Of a stretch of 64,000 nucleotides of DNA, positions 1-8,574 are shown piece after piece. The DNA comes from Rhizobium sp. Leaf453 (GTDB lineage: Bacteria > Pseudomonadota > Alphaproteobacteria > Rhizobiales > Rhizobiaceae). Below the pieces are notes generated by a model that searched no databases, had not been told where the DNA came from, and was given only the letters and a program-made list of their open reading frames with translations. The DNA lies in the NCBI RefSeq assembly GCF_001425605.1, contig NZ_LMRG01000028.1, positions 1 through 64,000 of the forward strand. Reading direction: 5' to 3'. How positions within the stretch are numbered: position 1 is the first letter of the stretch; every line of letters begins with the position of its first letter. Made by a program: the position numbers and the translations under genes.

Positions 1-76
1 GTCGCAACCATGCGCAAACTCCTCACCATCCTCAACGCGTCGCAACCATGCGCAAACTCCTCACCATCCTCAACGC
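1..76. repeat. 38-bp perfect tandem duplication, two copies
   Basis: Bases 1-38 and 39-76 are identical. The unit covers the codons for the VATMRKLLTILN tail of the transposase. Since 38 is not a multiple of three, the duplication breaks the reading frame. More copies may lie left of the window. Confidence 0.95.
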
Positions 77-113
77 CATCATCCGGGACGAAAAGCCATG
101 GCAAAGCGCTTGA
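1..113 (+). pseudogene. 3' end of an IS110-family transposase, partial and disrupted
   Basis: Read from base 39, the frame gives VATMRKLLTILNAIIRDEKP followed by WQSA and a TGA stop at 111-113. The MRKLL-x-ILNA-x-x-RD-x-xPW pattern is the usual C-terminus of IS110-type (DEDD) transposases. The gene runs off the left edge, so only the tail is visible. A 38-base duplication at 1-76 shifts the frame between the two copies, so at least one copy cannot continue an intact upstream reading frame. I infer a degenerate insertion-sequence remnant. No terminal inverted repeat can be judged, and IS110 elements normally lack one. Confidence 0.55.
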
Positions 114-154
114 CAGCAAAGACAGTCGCTCTCCCCGCTAGGGAGAAGGGACCA

Positions 155-754
155 TCAACCCACAAACCGCTGGATCGCCTCGACCTCGTTCTGGCGGATA
201 TCGTGTCCGCCGGTGTGCCACTCCATTTCCACGCTTGCCTTCTGTGCCGTAAAATAATCGGCAAGGGCCTGGGTCAGCGGTGCGGGGCAGATCGGGTCGC
301 GCTGGCCGGCGGTGATCAGGATCTTTTTACCCGCAAGCGCCGGATTGGTTTTCGGTTTGAAGGGAATGAGCGGGTGAAGCAGGATCGCCTTGGAAAACAG
401 GTCCTTTTCGATCAGCAGGTTGGACAGGATGTTCGCGCCGTTGGAAAAGCCGAGCCCGATCACCTCCGACGCCTTGTGTTCGTCGGCCAGCGTGCGCACG
501 AAGCTGGCCATCTTGTCGGTTGCCCGGGCAAGATCGGCCATGTCATAGACGCCTTCGCCAGTGCGGCGGAAGAAGCGTGCCGCACCATGTTCGGACACAT
601 CGCCGCGCGGCGAGACGATCGTCGCGTCCGGCAGCAGGTCGCCACCGAAATCGAAGAACTGCCGCTCGTCACCACCGGTTCCGTGGAAGACGAAGAAGAT
701 CGGGTTTCCCGGAGCACCGGCCTTCAGCCGGTGCACATAGCCATAATCGGTCAT
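155..754 (-). CDS. Alpha/beta hydrolase, phospholipase/carboxylesterase family
   Basis: This 199-residue cytosolic protein is an alpha/beta hydrolase of the small carboxylesterase (YpfH/Est) type. The oxyanion-region motif FVFHGTGGDE is near residue 20, the nucleophile elbow GLGFSNGA near residue 100, and the late Asp and His are in AGQRDPIC and the GGHDI motif near the C-terminus, giving a complete Ser-Asp-His triad. No signal peptide is seen. AAGGGAG precedes the ATG. The gene begins 12 bases after the stop of the glyoxalase-type dioxygenase gene and is certainly co-transcribed with it. The same pair is common in proteobacteria and is linked in other bacteria to quinone or electrophile resistance (MhqD/MhqO type). 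That role is inference here, and the substrate is unknown. Confidence 0.85.
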   Translation of the reverse strand: MTDYGYVHRLKAGAPGNPIFFVFHGTGGDERQFFDFGGDLLPDATIVSPRGDVSEHGAARFFRRTGEGVYDMADLARATDKMASFVRTLADEHKASEVIGLGFSNGANILSNLLIEKDLFSKAILLHPLIPFKPKTNPALAGKKILITAGQRDPICPAPLTQALADYFTAQKASVEMEWHTGGHDIRQNEVEAIQRFVG

Positions 755-766
755 TTTGAATCTCCC

Positions 767-1699
767 TTAGCCATCCAGCTTCGCCAGATGCTGTTCGAGG
801 ATCGGCCGCAAATGCTTGTGCTGCTGCGGCAGTTTGAGCGCTTCGCCCAGATGCGCGGTATCCTCGTCGCGGTCGAAGCCGGGTTCATTGGTGGCGATCT
901 CGAACAGAACACCGCCCGGCGTGCGGAAATAGATCGCCCAGAAATAATCGCGGTCGATCACCGGCGTGACGTGATAGCCGGTGTCCATCAGCGCCTTGCG
1001 AACTTCCAGTTGCTTTTCCCGGTTTTCGACCGAGAAGGCGACATGGTGCACCGAGCCTGCGCCCTGCAGGCCACGCTGGATGTTCGGCATGGTCTCCAGA
1101 TCGATGCGGCCTGCGCCATTGCTGCCGGGCACGATCAGGCGGGTAACGCCATCCCTGGCGTCAAACGTCTCGTAGCCCATGTACTTCAACAGTTCGGCCG
1201 TTGCCCCTTCGTCACGAAGGCGCATGGCGACCGAATGGAAGCCGCGAATGGCATGATCGGCGGAAACGCCATTGGCGGTCCAGACCGGACGCTCGTCGTC
1301 GCGAACTTCCACCAGCGCGAAACCATCGCCGTCAGGACCGCCGAAATTCAGCCGCTTCTCTCCGAAGGTTTCTTCCGCCTTCAGGCCAGAAATGCCGCGC
1401 TTCGACAGCCGGTCGCTCCAGAAACCGAGCGAACCTTCCGGAACGGAAAACACCGTGGTGCCGACTTCGCCCGTGCCGGGACGGCCCGGTCCCATATCGG
1501 GAAACGGGAAATAGGTCATCACCGTACCCGGCGCGCCAGTCTCGTCGCCGTAGTAGAGATGATAGACATCGGGCGAATCAAAGTTGACGGTCTTCTTGAC
1601 ACGGCGCAGGCCGAGCGTATCGGTGAAAAACTGATTGTTGGTGCGGGCATCTGCCGCCATCGAGGTGACGTGGTGCAGTCCCTTGATCTGAGTGAGCAT
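767..1699 (-). CDS. Ring-cleaving dioxygenase / glyoxalase-fold protein, MhqO-like
   Basis: The 310-residue protein has two vicinal-oxygen-chelate (glyoxalase I) halves. The start chosen is the ATG at 1699, giving MLTQIKGLHHVTSMAADA, because AAAGGGA lies just upstream and family members start this way; a longer frame extends to 1795 but has no family-like sequence. The metal ligands are expected in GLHHVT of the N-terminal half, VHHVAFSV of the C-terminal half and the late Glu in GVLFEIATNEPGF. It is the first gene of a two-gene operon with the downstream hydrolase. Family members are annotated as hydroquinone-type ring-cleaving dioxygenases. Function is inferred from MhqO relatives, and the substrate is not shown by sequence. 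Confidence 0.85.
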   Translation of the reverse strand: MLTQIKGLHHVTSMAADARTNNQFFTDTLGLRRVKKTVNFDSPDVYHLYYGDETGAPGTVMTYFPFPDMGPGRPGTGEVGTTVFSVPEGSLGFWSDRLSKRGISGLKAEETFGEKRLNFGGPDGDGFALVEVRDDERPVWTANGVSADHAIRGFHSVAMRLRDEGATAELLKYMGYETFDARDGVTRLIVPGSNGAGRIDLETMPNIQRGLQGAGSVHHVAFSVENREKQLEVRKALMDTGYHVTPVIDRDYFWAIYFRTPGGVLFEIATNEPGFDRDEDTAHLGEALKLPQQHKHLRPILEQHLAKLDG

Positions 1700-2102
1700 G
1701 ATCGTGTCCCTTTCTGCCGCCCTGAAAAGCGGGCTTCGTTTCGCCGATATAGATGTGCCTATTTCGGGCCTGGCGATAGACATGCATGAATGCACGGATT
1801 GTCTTCAGTTGATGAACAACGGAAAGGGACTGTTCGACATTCGACATTCGAAAGCGACCTCTCCGAACAGCGCGAACAAAACACCAATACAATCTAAAGA
1901 TGATTTCTTGCGATTGAAAAACTAAAAGTTGACAAATCGAAAACAACGACCTATATGACCGTCTATCGATAGTTGTTTGACTGATATTTGTTTCTGCCCG
2001 CGCTTGACGCGTCTCTGACGAACTTCCCCTTCAAAAATCGAGATGACTGATCGCCGTGCGTCGTACGGCGATGGAAACATGTTGCTATTGAAAGGGTTCA
2101 TC
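1700..2102. other. Intergenic region holding divergent promoters
   Basis: This 403-base stretch separates the minus-strand dioxygenase operon from the plus-strand cold-shock gene. It contains the cspA promoter (listed separately) and a cspA leader of about 140 bases. No convincing gene was found; short frames here lack family similarity. Confidence 0.6.
1929..1956 (+). promoter_or_regulatory. Predicted housekeeping promoter of the cold-shock gene
   Basis: TTGACA at 1929-1934 and CTATAT at 1951-1956 are 16 bases apart (TTGAC-N17-CTATAT, the rhizobial sigma-70 consensus). Transcription would begin near 1963, giving a leader of roughly 140 bases before the ATG at 2103. A long leader is typical of cold-shock mRNAs, where it can act as an RNA thermosensor. 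Confidence 0.65.
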
Positions 2103-2312
2103 ATGACCACTGGCACAGTTAAATGGTTCAATTCCACTAAGGGCTTCGGCTTCATTCAGCCTGACAACGGCGGTCCGGACGTTTTCGTCCACATCTCCGC
2201 TGTCGAGCGCGCCGGCATGCGGGAAATCGTCGAAGGCCAGAAGCTTGGCTACGAGATGGAACGCGACAACAAGTCGGGCAAGATGTCCGCCTGCCAACTC
2301 CAGGCCGCCTGA
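2103..2312 (+). CDS. cspA: Cold-shock protein, CspA family
   Basis: The 69-residue single cold-shock domain has RNP1 (KGFGFIQ) and RNP2 (VFVHIS) RNA-binding motifs after the typical TGTVKWFN start. Such proteins bind single-stranded RNA and DNA and melt mRNA structure. The ATG at 2103 follows GAAAGGG; a frame extension to 2043 adds 20 residues foreign to the family. It has its own promoter, long leader and terminator, so it is a monocistronic unit. Many alphaproteobacteria carry several paralogues, so cold induction cannot be assumed from sequence. Confidence 0.95.
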   Translation: MTTGTVKWFNSTKGFGFIQPDNGGPDVFVHISAVERAGMREIVEGQKLGYEMERDNKSGKMSACQLQAA

Positions 2313-2396
2313 TACAGGCTCTGCCTGAATGGAATGATTGTCTCTCCGGTGACCACGGATGTACTGGCACCGCTGACGAGGCGACATTCAACGAGA

Positions 2397-2422
2397 GGTC
2401 AGGCAATCGCCTGGCCTTTTTT
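2397..2422 (+). terminator. Rho-independent terminator after cspA
   Basis: GGTCAGGC, loop AATC and GCCTGGCC form an 8-bp stem with one G-U pair, followed by six T at 2417-2422. Confidence 0.85.
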
Positions 2423-2506
2423 CGTGGCCGACAGGCCGTAGCCGCACAATGCGTTCGACAGACCGATCTGGACGGATGCCCCTGCGACAGCCCGAAGGAT
2501 AACATC

Positions 2507-2722
2507 ATGACCGAGAATTCGTCGAAAGCCCGCAACGACGCGGAATCCGCGTTCAGCATAACCCAGACCCAGTCCATGGCCCGCAACCGGATGATGTCCG
2601 AGATCGATACCGCGGCGGCCGAGCGCGATGCCAAGACCCAGAGGCTTCGGGAACTGCGGCTGGAACGGGAAGCAAGTGCACCTGCCAAGGTTTCCAAGCC
2701 GAAGAAGACCACAAAACGCTGA
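2507..2722 (+). CDS. Small conserved rhizobial hypothetical protein
   Basis: This 71-residue charged protein starts MTENSSKARNDAESAF and ends in the basic tail PKKTTKR. It is mostly predicted helix, with a long Glu/Arg-rich segment in the middle and no membrane segment or signal peptide. AAGGATAAC precedes the ATG. Similar short proteins are common downstream of cold-shock genes in Rhizobiaceae, but I know no function for them. The basic, Lys-rich end could bind nucleic acid, which is inference only. Confidence 0.75.
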   Translation: MTENSSKARNDAESAFSITQTQSMARNRMMSEIDTAAAERDAKTQRLRELRLEREASAPAKVSKPKKTTKR

Positions 2723-2964
2723 TCGCACCGTTTCCCCCTTGCAGCCATCGAAAAATTGCTGCAATTGGCTTGGGATCATCGGACTGTTTGATGCGGGCCG
2801 CGCATCGCGCATGCGAAAGTCGGCGACCCCGTCTGTTTTTCCGGCGATCTCGCCCTATTTTTCGGGGACGCAAACTGCAAGTTCAAATGTGCTGATTGTC
2901 GTGGTGGATGCCCTCCGCCATTCGACGCGGCCGAGACCAAATCGACAAACAAGGACGACCAAGA

Positions 2965-3345
2965 TTGAGACATGCATCCGATAATGGCTTTGCCGATCGG
3001 CGCAAAGCCGCAGCCGAAGCCAAGCAGCAGCTTTTGAAGAAATTCATATCGGCACCGAAGGCAGACGATCCGGCACTGGCTGCAAAGCTTGCCGAGCGTC
3101 AGGCCAACGCGGCTGCACGCGAGGCGCGCCGTGCCGAACGCGAACTTCTGAAGCAGCAGGAAAACGAAAAGAAGCTGGCGGAAGCCGCAGCTCGGGCCGC
3201 TGCCGCAGAACACGAAGCAAAGGCCGAAGCCCAGGCGCGCGAACAGGCGGAACACGACCGCATTGCGCGGCTGCTCGCTGACGAAGCCGCTCGCAAGGCA
3301 GAGCGCGATCGCCGCTATGCCGCACGCAAGGCGCGTCAGCGTTGA
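2965..3345 (+). CDS. DUF6481-type coiled-coil protein
   Basis: The 126-residue, highly charged Ala/Glu/Arg/Lys-rich protein is almost entirely predicted helix or coiled coil. The motif FADRRKAAAEAKQQLLKKF near the start is typical of DUF6481. I chose a TTG start at 2965 because AAGGACG lies seven bases before it and the protein then begins near the family start; an upstream ATG at 2896 would add 23 residues unlike the family. It is a single-gene unit followed by a strong terminator. Function is unknown. Confidence 0.7.
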   Translation: MRHASDNGFADRRKAAAEAKQQLLKKFISAPKADDPALAAKLAERQANAAAREARRAERELLKQQENEKKLAEAAARAAAAEHEAKAEAQAREQAEHDRIARLLADEAARKAERDRRYAARKARQR

Positions 3346-3409
3346 GGTTGAGCTCCCGACCAGTATAGCGTCGTAATCATTCGACTATCGACACAGACCG
3401 TCAGACGAA

Positions 3410-3451
3410 GACCGGCCCGTTACAACAATGTTGTAACGGGCCGGTCTTTTT
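3410..3451 (+). terminator. Strong intrinsic terminator before the toxin-antitoxin pair
   Basis: A perfect 17-bp stem (3410-3426 pairing with 3430-3446) with loop AAT is followed by TTTTT at 3447-3451. It isolates the DUF6481 gene from mazEF. The GTTGTAAC-type symmetry could also serve as an operator for the antitoxin, but the T-run favours termination. Confidence 0.9.
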
Positions 3452-3488
3452 GATAGAGTATTTTTCAAGCTATTAGCCGGAGAAGACC

Positions 3489-3743
3489 ATGCTGAGTGCT
3501 GTGAAGAAATTTGGCAATTCCTCCGGAATCATCATTCCCAAACCACTCCTTGCAGAGGTCGGCGTGGAAACGGGCGATAGCGTTGAACTGAAGGTGGAGG
3601 CAGGGCGTATCGTCATCGAGCGCGTGGCAACTGTGCCGCGCCAAGGTTGGGCTGATGACGCGAAACGACTGGCTGACACCGAGGACGACATGTTGACTTG
3701 GCCGGAATTCGGCAATTCAGAAGACGAAACCTTTAAATGGTGA
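3489..3743 (+). CDS. mazE: Antitoxin of MazE/AbrB type
   Basis: The 84-residue protein has an N-terminal swapped-hairpin AbrB/MazE DNA-binding fold (residues about 3-48: KKFGNSSGIIIPK, then LLAEVGVETGDSVEL). The acidic, probably disordered C-terminal half (DTEDDMLTWPEFGNSEDE) would wrap around the toxin. GGAG precedes the ATG. Its last seven bases overlap the toxin start, the usual coupled arrangement. MazE-type antitoxins neutralise the partner RNase and repress their own promoter, which must lie between the terminator at 3451 and this start. Confidence 0.9.
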   Translation: MLSAVKKFGNSSGIIIPKPLLAEVGVETGDSVELKVEAGRIVIERVATVPRQGWADDAKRLADTEDDMLTWPEFGNSEDETFKW

Positions 3744-4057
3744 AAAGAGGCGAGGTGTGGCTTGCCGGCCTGGATCCGACGGTTGGCAGCGAGATCCAGA
3801 AGACCCGGCCCTGCCTGATCATCTCACCGATGGAAATTCACGACTATCTGCGCACAGTCATTGTCGCACCGATGACCTCTGGCAGCCGTCCTGCAGGTTT
3901 CCGCGTACCCGTAACGTTCCAGGGTGTCAGCGGGCTCATTCTTCTGGAGCAAGCCCGTGCGCTTGACAAGCAACGTCTCGTCAAGCGTCTCGGTTCGGTT
4001 TCGGACAGTGTGTTGAGACAAACCCTCAAGACATTGCGAGAACTCTACGAAGAATGA
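3737..4057 (+). CDS. mazF: Toxin of PemK/MazF type, mRNA endoribonuclease
   Basis: The 106-residue protein has the PemK/MazF fold: KRGEVWLAGLDPTVGSEIQKTRP at residues 3-25, RPCLIIS strand, the VIVAPMTS segment, and the ALDKQRL motif near residue 75. Family toxins cut single-stranded RNA at short motifs and stop growth when the antitoxin is degraded. It overlaps the antitoxin by seven bases, so the two are translationally coupled. Length and motifs are complete, so it is probably active. Cleavage specificity cannot be read from sequence. Confidence 0.93.
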   Translation: MVKRGEVWLAGLDPTVGSEIQKTRPCLIISPMEIHDYLRTVIVAPMTSGSRPAGFRVPVTFQGVSGLILLEQARALDKQRLVKRLGSVSDSVLRQTLKTLRELYEE

Positions 4058-4072
4058 CATCTGCCGGCTGCG

Positions 4073-6250
4073 TCAGCCACCCTCGCCGCCTTCTGCCAAC
4101 CTCTTCTGATCCATCGCGGTCTTTACGACGGCGGCCGCCGCTGCGGTAGATGCTTCACCACCGGCAACCTGAACCGTCGGCGAGGCGAAGACGACACCGT
4201 TCGCGGCGAAGACCTCGCGGATCATCATATAGGCTTTCCGGCGGATCATTGTCTGGTAACCCGGCTTGGTCATCATCGCGAAGATGAGGCTAATGCCATA
4301 GTCCCCGAACTGGTCGACGCCCTTCATCTTGACGGTTTCGATGATGTACGAGCCGTATTCCTCGTCCTCGAGCAGCGCCGCACCGACACCCTTCACCATC
4401 TTCCGGACCTTGTTGATGTCGGTGTTGTAGGCGACGGAAATGTTGAACTTGTCAATCACCCAGTCGCGGCTCATGTTCTGGACGGCACCGAGCGTGCCGA
4501 ACGGGACAGTGAAGACCGGCCCGCGGTGATGCCGGAGCCTGACCGAGCGAATGCTGAAGGATTCCACGGTTCCCTTGTAGCTGCCGCTCTGGATATATTC
4601 ACCAACGCGGAAGGCATCGTCCATCATGTAGAAGACGCCGCTGATGACGTCCTTGACGAGCGTTTGCGAACCAAAACCGATCGCCACGCCGAAAATGCCG
4701 GCGCCGGCAATCAACGGACCGATCTGCACCCCGAGACCGGAGAGAACCATCAGCACCGCGATCACCAAAATGACGACTGCGAGCGAGGTCCGCAGCAGTG
4801 GCAGCAAGGTCAACAACCGCCCATTCCGGGCCGCATGGGCGGAGTCTTCGGTGACGGTCGCCCTCGCCTTCTCAAGCGTCTTGTTGATCACTGCCTTGGC
4901 AATCTGCCAGAGGATATCGGCGACAAGCAGGATGACGGCACCGGCAAGGATGCCCTGGATCAGCTGGTCGGTCATCGCCTCGCCGCTGAACATGCTTGAG
5001 CGGGTTTTAACGAGATAACCCAGCCAGATGACCGCAAGCGTGATGATGACAGCCCGCGCGCCTCTTTCCACAAGCACTTCAATCACGGGATTACCGCTTC
5101 CGGGCACATCGGGATCGCCAGCAAAGGCATTCTTGGCGGTGGCGGTTGTTACCTTGAGCAACCCAGGCAGGATCAGCGCATAGATGCCGACCCAAAGAAT
5201 AATAATCAGCCCAGCAACCCACAGAAGCCAGAGAAGGCAGAGATAGAAGGTGAGCGCCCACTCCATCGCTCCACGCCCATGAGGGCGGGCGATTGCCGCC
5301 GGGCGATTCCAGACGGTCTCGATCGCGACGAGCAGAAGGCCGAGCCCGAGCGCATACACCACAACGCCCCGCACGGCGGGCGCAATGTTCAGCGCCGACA
5401 TGAACCCGGCAAACGCCCAGCCGGTAAACAGGATGCACGCGAACCAGACGATGCGACGGTACCAGAATGCGCCGCCGGCGTAATCCAGCGGAACCAGCCC
5501 CGACGCAGCAGGCATGCCGCTGGACGAAGTGGGACCGATCAGCAAGACCCGGGCGACGCGGATGACGAAACGGCAGGCAATGACGCCGAGCAGCAGCGGC
5601 AGCATCAATGCATTGAGAAGCGGCGGCCAGGTCAGGGCCATGAAGAGGCCGAGACTGGCCAGGCTGAACGCGATCAGCGGCGCAAACAGGGCAAACAGGT
5701 GCCGTCCGGCACTGTGCAGCGAATTTTCCGCCACCCCATCCGGGTGAGCGAGCACCGCGCGAAGGCGGCTTTTATTGGCGATACGCGTGAACAGCCATTC
5801 CGCCCCGAAGCCGATGAGAACGAGTGTCAGGAACAGCAGGAAAACGCTGAAAGGTCCATGGCCGTTAATCTCGGCAGCGATCGTGCCGCCGGCGCGCATG
5901 AACTCGGAGGAAACCTGCGGAACGGCCTGACCGATGTCATGGAGATGGTGCCGGATTCGGTTGCCCCAGGCACTGAACTGATCCGCCGACATCTCGTTGT
6001 CCGGCGTAGCCGTCGGTGTCGTCGCACGGCTGTTCAGGAGTGTCCTGATTTCAGGGTCGTCCAGAAGCTTGATGAGTTGATCGATCTTTTCACTGGAAGC
6101 GGTGGATGCAGGTGGCGTGGCGGTCTGCGCCAGAGCGGGCTGGGCCGCAAACACGGCCATGCCTGACAACATCACGACCATGATCCAGAATCTCGACAAT
6201 AATCCCCGGATATGAAGAACCTTTTCCAAACCCCGTCCCCTCAAACTCAT
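4073..6250 (-). CDS. Mechanosensitive ion channel, MscS superfamily with extended N-terminus
   Basis: The roughly 725-residue inner-membrane protein has a signal peptide (RGLLSRFWIMVVMLSGMAVF, cleavage after QPALAQ), a periplasmic domain, many membrane helices, and a C-terminal MscS core. The pore helix is Gly/Ala-rich (LIAGAGIFGVAIGFGSQTLV), followed by the beta domain (VGEYIQSGSYKGTVESFSIRSVRLR). It should open under membrane tension during osmotic downshock. I place the start at ATG 6250; the frame also has a TTG at 6268 and neither has a strong ribosome site. It is larger than E. coli MscS (286 residues) and resembles the YbdG/YjeP-like long forms. It is divergent from glgX. Confidence 0.9.
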   Translation of the reverse strand: MSLRGRGLEKVLHIRGLLSRFWIMVVMLSGMAVFAAQPALAQTATPPASTASSEKIDQLIKLLDDPEIRTLLNSRATTPTATPDNEMSADQFSAWGNRIRHHLHDIGQAVPQVSSEFMRAGGTIAAEINGHGPFSVFLLFLTLVLIGFGAEWLFTRIANKSRLRAVLAHPDGVAENSLHSAGRHLFALFAPLIAFSLASLGLFMALTWPPLLNALMLPLLLGVIACRFVIRVARVLLIGPTSSSGMPAASGLVPLDYAGGAFWYRRIVWFACILFTGWAFAGFMSALNIAPAVRGVVVYALGLGLLLVAIETVWNRPAAIARPHGRGAMEWALTFYLCLLWLLWVAGLIIILWVGIYALILPGLLKVTTATAKNAFAGDPDVPGSGNPVIEVLVERGARAVIITLAVIWLGYLVKTRSSMFSGEAMTDQLIQGILAGAVILLVADILWQIAKAVINKTLEKARATVTEDSAHAARNGRLLTLLPLLRTSLAVVILVIAVLMVLSGLGVQIGPLIAGAGIFGVAIGFGSQTLVKDVISGVFYMMDDAFRVGEYIQSGSYKGTVESFSIRSVRLRHHRGPVFTVPFGTLGAVQNMSRDWVIDKFNISVAYNTDINKVRKMVKGVGAALLEDEEYGSYIIETVKMKGVDQFGDYGISLIFAMMTKPGYQTMIRRKAYMMIREVFAANGVVFASPTVQVAGGEASTAAAAAVVKTAMDQKRLAEGGEGG

Positions 6251-6446
6251 ACGCCCGCTTATGCACAATCATGCAATTCTGAGAGTTAGATCACCCCCCG
6301 TACACTTTGTCACCTGCCCGATTGGTTTGTGCTCAACGGCAATGCTCCGCATCCATAAAAGTCATAAAAATCCTCCGCCGCATGGAACAAAATGCTGCGT
6401 TGCACAATTACCCTCCCTGAGATTTCAATCAGGGGGATTGTTGCCA

Positions 6447-8534
6447 ATGGATGCCAGGGTGAAGCAATACAGGATCGAGGCCGGTGATTGGACCCAACTC
6501 GGCGCGATCCCTGACAGAGACGGTGTGAATTTCGCGCTGTTTTCCGCGCATGCCGAACGCGTCGAACTTTGCCTGTTCGATGACAGCGGCGCAATCGAGA
6601 TGGCCCGCATCGAGCTTCCAGAGTACACCAACGAGGTCTGGCACGGATATATTCCCGGGCTGAAACCGGGTGCGCTTTACGGCTATCGCGTCCATGGTCC
6701 CTACGATCCGGAAAACGGCCATCGGTTCAACGCCAACAAGCTGCTGATCGATCCCTACGCGCGGGAACTGGTCGGCGATGTGGCCTGGTCGAAGGCGCAT
6801 TTCGCCTATGATCTCGAATCTGCAGACAAGGACCTTTCCTTCAACACAAGCGACAGCGCGGCGGGCATGCCGAAATGCCGGATCATCGATCCGAAATCCT
6901 ATGACTGGGGGGGTGATCGCGGCCCTGATATCCCGTGGTCGAAGACCATCTTCTACGAGACCCATGTGAAAGGTTTCACACAATTGCATCCGGCCGTACC
7001 CGAGGCACTGCGCGGCACCTTCGAGGGCATGGGCGACAAGGCGATCGTCGATTATCTGAAAAGCATCGGCATCACGTCCGTGGAACTTCTACCAATCCAC
7101 GCCTTTCCCGACGACAGTCATCTGATCGACAAGGGCCTGCGCAATTTTTGGGGCTATAACAGCCTCGGCTTCTTCGCACCGGCATCACGCTATTACGGGC
7201 CGCGCGGCATGGACGGCTTCCGCGACATGGTGCGCGCGCTCCACGACGGCGATATCGAGGTCATTCTGGACGTGGTCTACAATCATACGGCGGAGGGCAA
7301 TGAACTCGGTCCGACCCTGTCGCTGAAGGGCATCGACAATTTCTCCTATTACCGCACCCTGCCGGACGATCACCGCTATTACATCAACGACACCGGCACC
7401 GGAAATACGGTCAACACCTCGCATCCGCGCGTGCTGCAGATGGTCACGGATTCCCTGCGCTACTGGGTGGAGGAGATGCATGTCGATGGCTTCCGCTTCG
7501 ACCTCGGCACCATTCTCGGGCGGGAGCCGGAAGGCTTTGACCAGCGTGGTGGCTTTTTCGACGCGGTGACGCAGGATCCCGTCCTGTCGAAGGTGAAACT
7601 GGTCGGCGAACCTTGGGATATCGGCCCTGGCGGTTATCAGGTCGGCGGCTTTCCGCCGGGCTGGGCGGAATGGAACGACAAATACCGTGACACACTGCGC
7701 GACTACTGGAAGGGCGATGACGGTACGGCACCGGATTTCGCCGCCCGTCTTCTCGGCTCGGGCGACATTTACGATCTGCGCGGGCGGCGGCCCTGGGCAA
7801 GCGTCAACTTCATCACCGCCCATGACGGCTTCACGCTCAACGACCTCGTTTCCTACAATGACAAGCACAACGATGCGAACGGCGAGGACAACAAGGACGG
7901 GCACAGCAACAACAGGAGCGCCAATTATGGCGTTGAAGGCCCAAGCGACGAGGACGCGATCAATGCGATCCGTGACCGGCAAAAACGCAATTTCCTCACC
8001 ACCCTGCTCCTCTCGCACGGCACACCGCTGCTACTGGCGGGCGACGAATTCGGCCGCAGCCAACTCGGCAACAACAACGGCTATTGCCAGGACAGCGAAA
8101 TCAGTTGGGTGCACTGGGAGAACCTGCCGGACAGTGCCGAGCAACTTCGCGACTTTGTCCGTCGATTGACGACGCTTCGTGCCGAACAGCCTCTGCTTCG
8201 GCGCGAAAGCTGGCGGGACGGCATGAGCGTGACCTGGCTGAATGCCGGCGGTGGCGAACAGACCGACGTGCAATGGCGGGACGAAGGCGGCACCACGATC
8301 GGCGTGCATCTCGCGCGTGAGGATCTGAAAAACCAGGAGGGTGTGTGGGCCGACGTGCTGCTGATCTTTAATCCGCATGATGGGCCTGTACCGTTCACTC
8401 TGCCGCGCTGCCCATCCGGCTCATGGGTGCTGGCACTGACGACAGCAGAAGAGGAGGACACCGCGACGGACATCCGCGACGACGGTGTCATCGACATGCA
8501 GCCGCGCAGTCTGACCGTCCTGCGACCGAAATAG
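6447..8534 (+). CDS. glgX: Glycogen debranching enzyme GlgX
   Basis: The 695-residue GH13 isoamylase-type enzyme hydrolyses alpha-1,6 branches of phosphorylase-limit glycogen. A CBM48-like N-domain is at about 10-120 and the catalytic barrel follows. Catalytic motifs are VDGFRFDLG (nucleophile Asp), VGEPWDIGPGG (acid/base Glu), FITAHDGFTL (transition-state Asp) and DVVYNHTAEG. AGGGGG lies 10 bases before ATG 6447; the frame is open to 6261 but without family similarity. It is convergent with glgA, whose stop is 40 bases away. No glgB, glgC or glgP is in the window. Confidence 0.95.
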   Translation: MDARVKQYRIEAGDWTQLGAIPDRDGVNFALFSAHAERVELCLFDDSGAIEMARIELPEYTNEVWHGYIPGLKPGALYGYRVHGPYDPENGHRFNANKLLIDPYARELVGDVAWSKAHFAYDLESADKDLSFNTSDSAAGMPKCRIIDPKSYDWGGDRGPDIPWSKTIFYETHVKGFTQLHPAVPEALRGTFEGMGDKAIVDYLKSIGITSVELLPIHAFPDDSHLIDKGLRNFWGYNSLGFFAPASRYYGPRGMDGFRDMVRALHDGDIEVILDVVYNHTAEGNELGPTLSLKGIDNFSYYRTLPDDHRYYINDTGTGNTVNTSHPRVLQMVTDSLRYWVEEMHVDGFRFDLGTILGREPEGFDQRGGFFDAVTQDPVLSKVKLVGEPWDIGPGGYQVGGFPPGWAEWNDKYRDTLRDYWKGDDGTAPDFAARLLGSGDIYDLRGRRPWASVNFITAHDGFTLNDLVSYNDKHNDANGEDNKDGHSNNRSANYGVEGPSDEDAINAIRDRQKRNFLTTLLLSHGTPLLLAGDEFGRSQLGNNNGYCQDSEISWVHWENLPDSAEQLRDFVRRLTTLRAEQPLLRRESWRDGMSVTWLNAGGGEQTDVQWRDEGGTTIGVHLAREDLKNQEGVWADVLLIFNPHDGPVPFTLPRCPSGSWVLALTTAEEEDTATDIRDDGVIDMQPRSLTVLRPK

Positions 8535-8574
8535 GCGGGTTCGATTCAGAGACGGGCCGTGTTCAGCGGCGGCT

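Noticed and set aside
98-1789. 563-codon open frame on the plus strand
   Set aside because: It is antisense to the hydrolase and dioxygenase genes, which have clear family motifs and ribosome sites; the plus-strand text has no recognisable domain.
5279-6166. 295-codon plus-strand frame
   Set aside because: Antisense of the MscS channel gene, with no domain.
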